Made by a program: the position numbers and the translations under genes. Of a DNA stretch of 64,000 nt, positions 62,041 to 64,000 are shown one piece after another (the stretch's first letter is position 1; each line of letters begins with the position of its first letter). The DNA is from Pseudooceanicola sediminis. GTDB lineage: Bacteria; Pseudomonadota; Alphaproteobacteria; Rhodobacterales; Rhodobacteraceae. The DNA lies in the NCBI RefSeq assembly GCF_003575965.1, contig NZ_QWJJ01000016.1:58310-122309 (forward strand), read 5' to 3'. Below the pieces are notes generated by a model. It made no database searches, was not told the DNA's origin, and saw only the letters and a list, made by a program, of their open reading frames with translations.

Positions 62041-62949
62041 ATGGCGCGGAACTGGAACGGCAAACTGACCGAAAACGACGTGACCCCAGAAGGGTTGTAC
62101 CTGAACCGGCGGCAGATCATGGCGGGTGCGATGGCCGGGCTTGGCCTCGGCTCGATCGCGGGCCCGGCACTGGCCGCGCCCACCGGGCTGACGCCGAACA
62201 CGCTGGAAGAGATCACCAACTACAACAACTACTACGAATTCGGCACCGGCAAGGAAGACCCCGCAGAATACGCCCATAACCTGACGACCGCGCCCTGGAG
62301 CGTGGAGATCAACGGCATGGTCGACAAACCCGGCACTTACGCGCTTGAGGATATCGTCAAGGGCAAGGACATCGAGGAGCGGATCTATCGCCTGCGTTGC
62401 GTCGAAGCCTGGTCGATGGTCATCCCCTGGAACGGCTTTCAGCTGAGCGCGCTGCTGGACCAGGTCGGTGTGCAGTCGGGTGCGAAATACGTGGCGTTCG
62501 AAACGGCCTATCGCCCGGACGAGATGATCGGCGCGTCGCGCCCCGTGCTGGACTGGCCTTATCGCGAAGGTCTGCGGCTGGACGAGGCGATGAATCCGCT
62601 GACGCTGCTGGCGACCGGGATCTATGGCAAGGACCTGCTGGGCCAGAACGGTGCCCCGCTGCGTCTGGTGGTGCCGTGGAAATACGGCTTCAAGTCCATC
62701 AAGTCGATCGTGCGCATCACCCTGCAGGAAGAGCAGCCCTTTACCAGCTGGAAGGATGCCAATCACCGCGAATACGGGTTCTACAGCAACGTGAACCCCA
62801 CAGTGGACCATCCCCGCTGGAGCCAGGCCACCGAACGGGTGATCGGTGCCGGCCTGTTCGGCAGCCGACGCGAGACGGATATGTTCAACGGCTATGGCGA
62901 CGAGGTGGCCGGCATGTATTCGGATCTGGATCTGCAGAAGAACTTCTGA
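62041..62949 (+). CDS. msrP: Periplasmic methionine-sulfoxide reductase catalytic subunit
   Basis: MsrP repairs oxidised methionines of envelope proteins using a molybdopterin cofactor. The 302-residue protein carries a Tat signal with LNRRQIMAG, a cysteine in YRLRCVEAWSMVIPWNGF that ligands Mo, and PFTSWKDANHREYGFYSNVNP near the C-terminus. The ATG at 62041 has GACAGGAGGAC upstream; the frame before it is unconserved. The next gene encodes the membrane electron donor MsrQ. Confidence 0.95.
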   Translation: MARNWNGKLTENDVTPEGLYLNRRQIMAGAMAGLGLGSIAGPALAAPTGLTPNTLEEITNYNNYYEFGTGKEDPAEYAHNLTTAPWSVEINGMVDKPGTYALEDIVKGKDIEERIYRLRCVEAWSMVIPWNGFQLSALLDQVGVQSGAKYVAFETAYRPDEMIGASRPVLDWPYREGLRLDEAMNPLTLLATGIYGKDLLGQNGAPLRLVVPWKYGFKSIKSIVRITLQEEQPFTSWKDANHREYGFYSNVNPTVDHPRWSQATERVIGAGLFGSRRETDMFNGYGDEVAGMYSDLDLQKNF

Positions 62950-62956
62950 GGTGGCG

Positions 62957-63592
62957 ATGTCTCTTCCCCTCTTGCCCGGCGTGATCGCAGACCCGGTAAA
63001 CCGCACCCTGCGCAAGGTGCCGGCCTGGCCGCTCTATATACTGGGGGCGATTCCGCCGGTGGTCTTGTTCTGGGCTGGTGTCACCGGGCGGCTGGGTGTC
63101 GACCCGGTCAAGGATATGGAGCACCAGATGGGCGAATGGGGGCTTTGGCTGCTGATCGCCGGTCTGTGCGTCACACCGATGCGCCGTTACGCCGGGATCA
63201 GCCTGCTGAAGTATCGTCGGGCGTTCGGATTGCTCGCCTTTTTCTATATACTGGGGCATCTGCTGATCTGGCTGGTGCTGGACGTTCAGATCCTGTCGCA
63301 GATCTGGGCGGATATCGTGAAGCGCCCCTATATCACCGTGGGGATGGGGGCCTTCGTGCTGATGATTCCGCTGGCGGTGACCTCCAACAACGCGTCGATC
63401 CGTCGGCTGGGCAAGACATGGCGCCGACTTCACAAGCTGGTCTATGCGATCGCCCTGCTGGGGTCGCTGCATTTCGTGCTGCTGGTGAAGGGCTTTCAGA
63501 TCGAACCCTATATCTACATGGCGGTGATCCTGGCCCTTCTGGCGCTGAGACTGCCCCGCACGGGCAAGCGCCGCAGTCTGCGCGCAGCCTGA
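62957..63592 (+). CDS. msrQ: MsrQ heme-binding membrane subunit
   Basis: MsrQ delivers electrons from quinol or flavin to MsrP. The 211-residue inner-membrane protein has about six helices of the ferric-reductase-like fold; histidines sit in FYILGHLLIWLV and RRLHKLVYAIALLGSLHFVLL. The start is ATG 62957 with GAGG upstream (GTG at 62951 is an alternative). It lies directly downstream of msrP and is followed by a terminator. Confidence 0.94.
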   Translation: MSLPLLPGVIADPVNRTLRKVPAWPLYILGAIPPVVLFWAGVTGRLGVDPVKDMEHQMGEWGLWLLIAGLCVTPMRRYAGISLLKYRRAFGLLAFFYILGHLLIWLVLDVQILSQIWADIVKRPYITVGMGAFVLMIPLAVTSNNASIRRLGKTWRRLHKLVYAIALLGSLHFVLLVKGFQIEPYIYMAVILALLALRLPRTGKRRSLRAA

Positions 63593-63607
63593 TGGAGAGA
63601 GGGAAGG

Positions 63608-63646
63608 ACCGGGCGGAGTGCACAAGCGGTTCGCCCGGTTCTCTTT
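63608..63646 (+). terminator. msrP-msrQ terminator
   Basis: ACCGGGCG (63608-63615) pairs with CGCCCGGT (63632-63639) with a 16-base loop, followed by TCTCTTT. Confidence 0.65.
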
Positions 63647-64000
63647 CCGGGCCGCGAAACAGGACGTTGGGAGCAAAAGGTCGCAAGCGCCGGCCGGTGC
63701 AGGGGCGCACAAGAGGCCCGGGGCAGCGCGCAATGCCTGCGAGTCTGTGGAGAACTTGTGATTCACCGTTCCATGGCCGGGTTGGGCGCCTGTTACAGGC
63801 GGAAATTCACTTTCTTTTCGTCTCTAAGTGTATGTTATGGTTGGGTAATTCAGATAGTTTCAGGTTTTATGACGTTTTCATTGAAAAAGGGGTTGCGGGT
63901 TTAGGTGGTAAACTCTAGAACCCCCTTCACCGGCGGCGCTGAGGCGCACGACGGGACGCGAGACGGGGCGGACGGAACGGGTGGCGGTGCTGCTTTGTGA
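63640..64000. other. Non-coding tail of the window
   Basis: After msrQ no convincing gene is seen. Segment 63800-63920 is clearly AT-richer than the surroundings and resembles promoter DNA for a plus-strand gene starting beyond the window. Open frames across it lack ribosome sites. The final 80 bases are GC-rich and would fit the edge of a coding region but do not contain a recognisable start. Confidence 0.35.

Overview
The window looks like a chromosomal segment of a roseobacter-group member of the Rhodobacteraceae (Alphaproteobacteria). The evidence is high GC with strong G/C third positions, a zinc-independent L36, a DinB with an N-terminal zinc ribbon, GANTC (CcrM-type) sites, and gene neighbourhoods typical of that group (accD-folC, mlaA-mlaC, glnK-amtB, msrP-msrQ). 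No phage, IS element, CRISPR array or plasmid backbone was seen. Almost all DNA is protein coding and arranged in short operons with overlapping start and stop codons.

Layout. 1-9.3 kb: the 3' end of zapE, a minus-strand operon (two CPBP membrane proteases, accD, folC), then ilvD, a lipoprotein and two conserved hypothetical genes. 9.3-20 kb: a 500-base non-coding gap with a repeat array, a LysR regulator, an OmpA/AhpD-like/GNAT/CinA-like minus operon, sfsA, map, rsmD, a ferredoxin-reductase-like flavoprotein divergent from a peroxiredoxin, a candidate small RNA, and a phosphatase/GntR divergon. 20-28.5 kb: mscS, phhB, an acyltransferase, a phosphodiesterase, a RidA protein, an orphan type I secretion pair, mlaA-mlaC. 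28.6-39 kb: a class A PBP, glnK-amtB, puuD, mutL-rmuC, an M20 amidohydrolase. 39-51 kb: a hybrid histidine kinase and response regulator divergent from a ten-kilobase operon in which two CoA ligases flank a complete Liv-type ABC importer. 51-64 kb: rpmJ, tRNA-Val(GAC), an N-formylglutamate amidohydrolase, dinB, a NUDIX enzyme, pyrF, a long AT-richer gap, clpB with a heat-shock promoter, a LuxR solo, a membrane-anchored FMN glutamate-synthase-like protein, and msrP-msrQ.

Most striking signal: three dispersed arrays of the heptamer GATACCG repeated exactly every 11 bp (one helical turn), at 9517-9545 (+), 35658-35697 (+) and 44686-44725 (-). One lies in a non-coding gap, one sits in frame inside the MutL linker, and one is in the only long spacer of the transporter operon. 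They look like a phased, iteron-like element that spreads into tolerant sites. Second-tier signals are a promoter-operator-terminator unit with no gene (18037-18217), seven GANTC sites in about 200 bases (656-858), a terminator-like hairpin 160 bases upstream of pyrF that could be an attenuator, and the unexplained import-and-activate CoA ligase operon with its dedicated two-component system.

How the genes work together. The 41.8-50.8 kb operon plausibly imports a carboxylic acid and activates it to a CoA thioester under control of the divergent two-component system. glnK-amtB handles ammonium. msrP-msrQ, the peroxiredoxin, the AhpD-like protein and clpB deal with oxidative and proteotoxic stress. 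mlaA-mlaC and the PBP maintain the envelope. All functional calls are from reading the translated sequence only; no database search was run.
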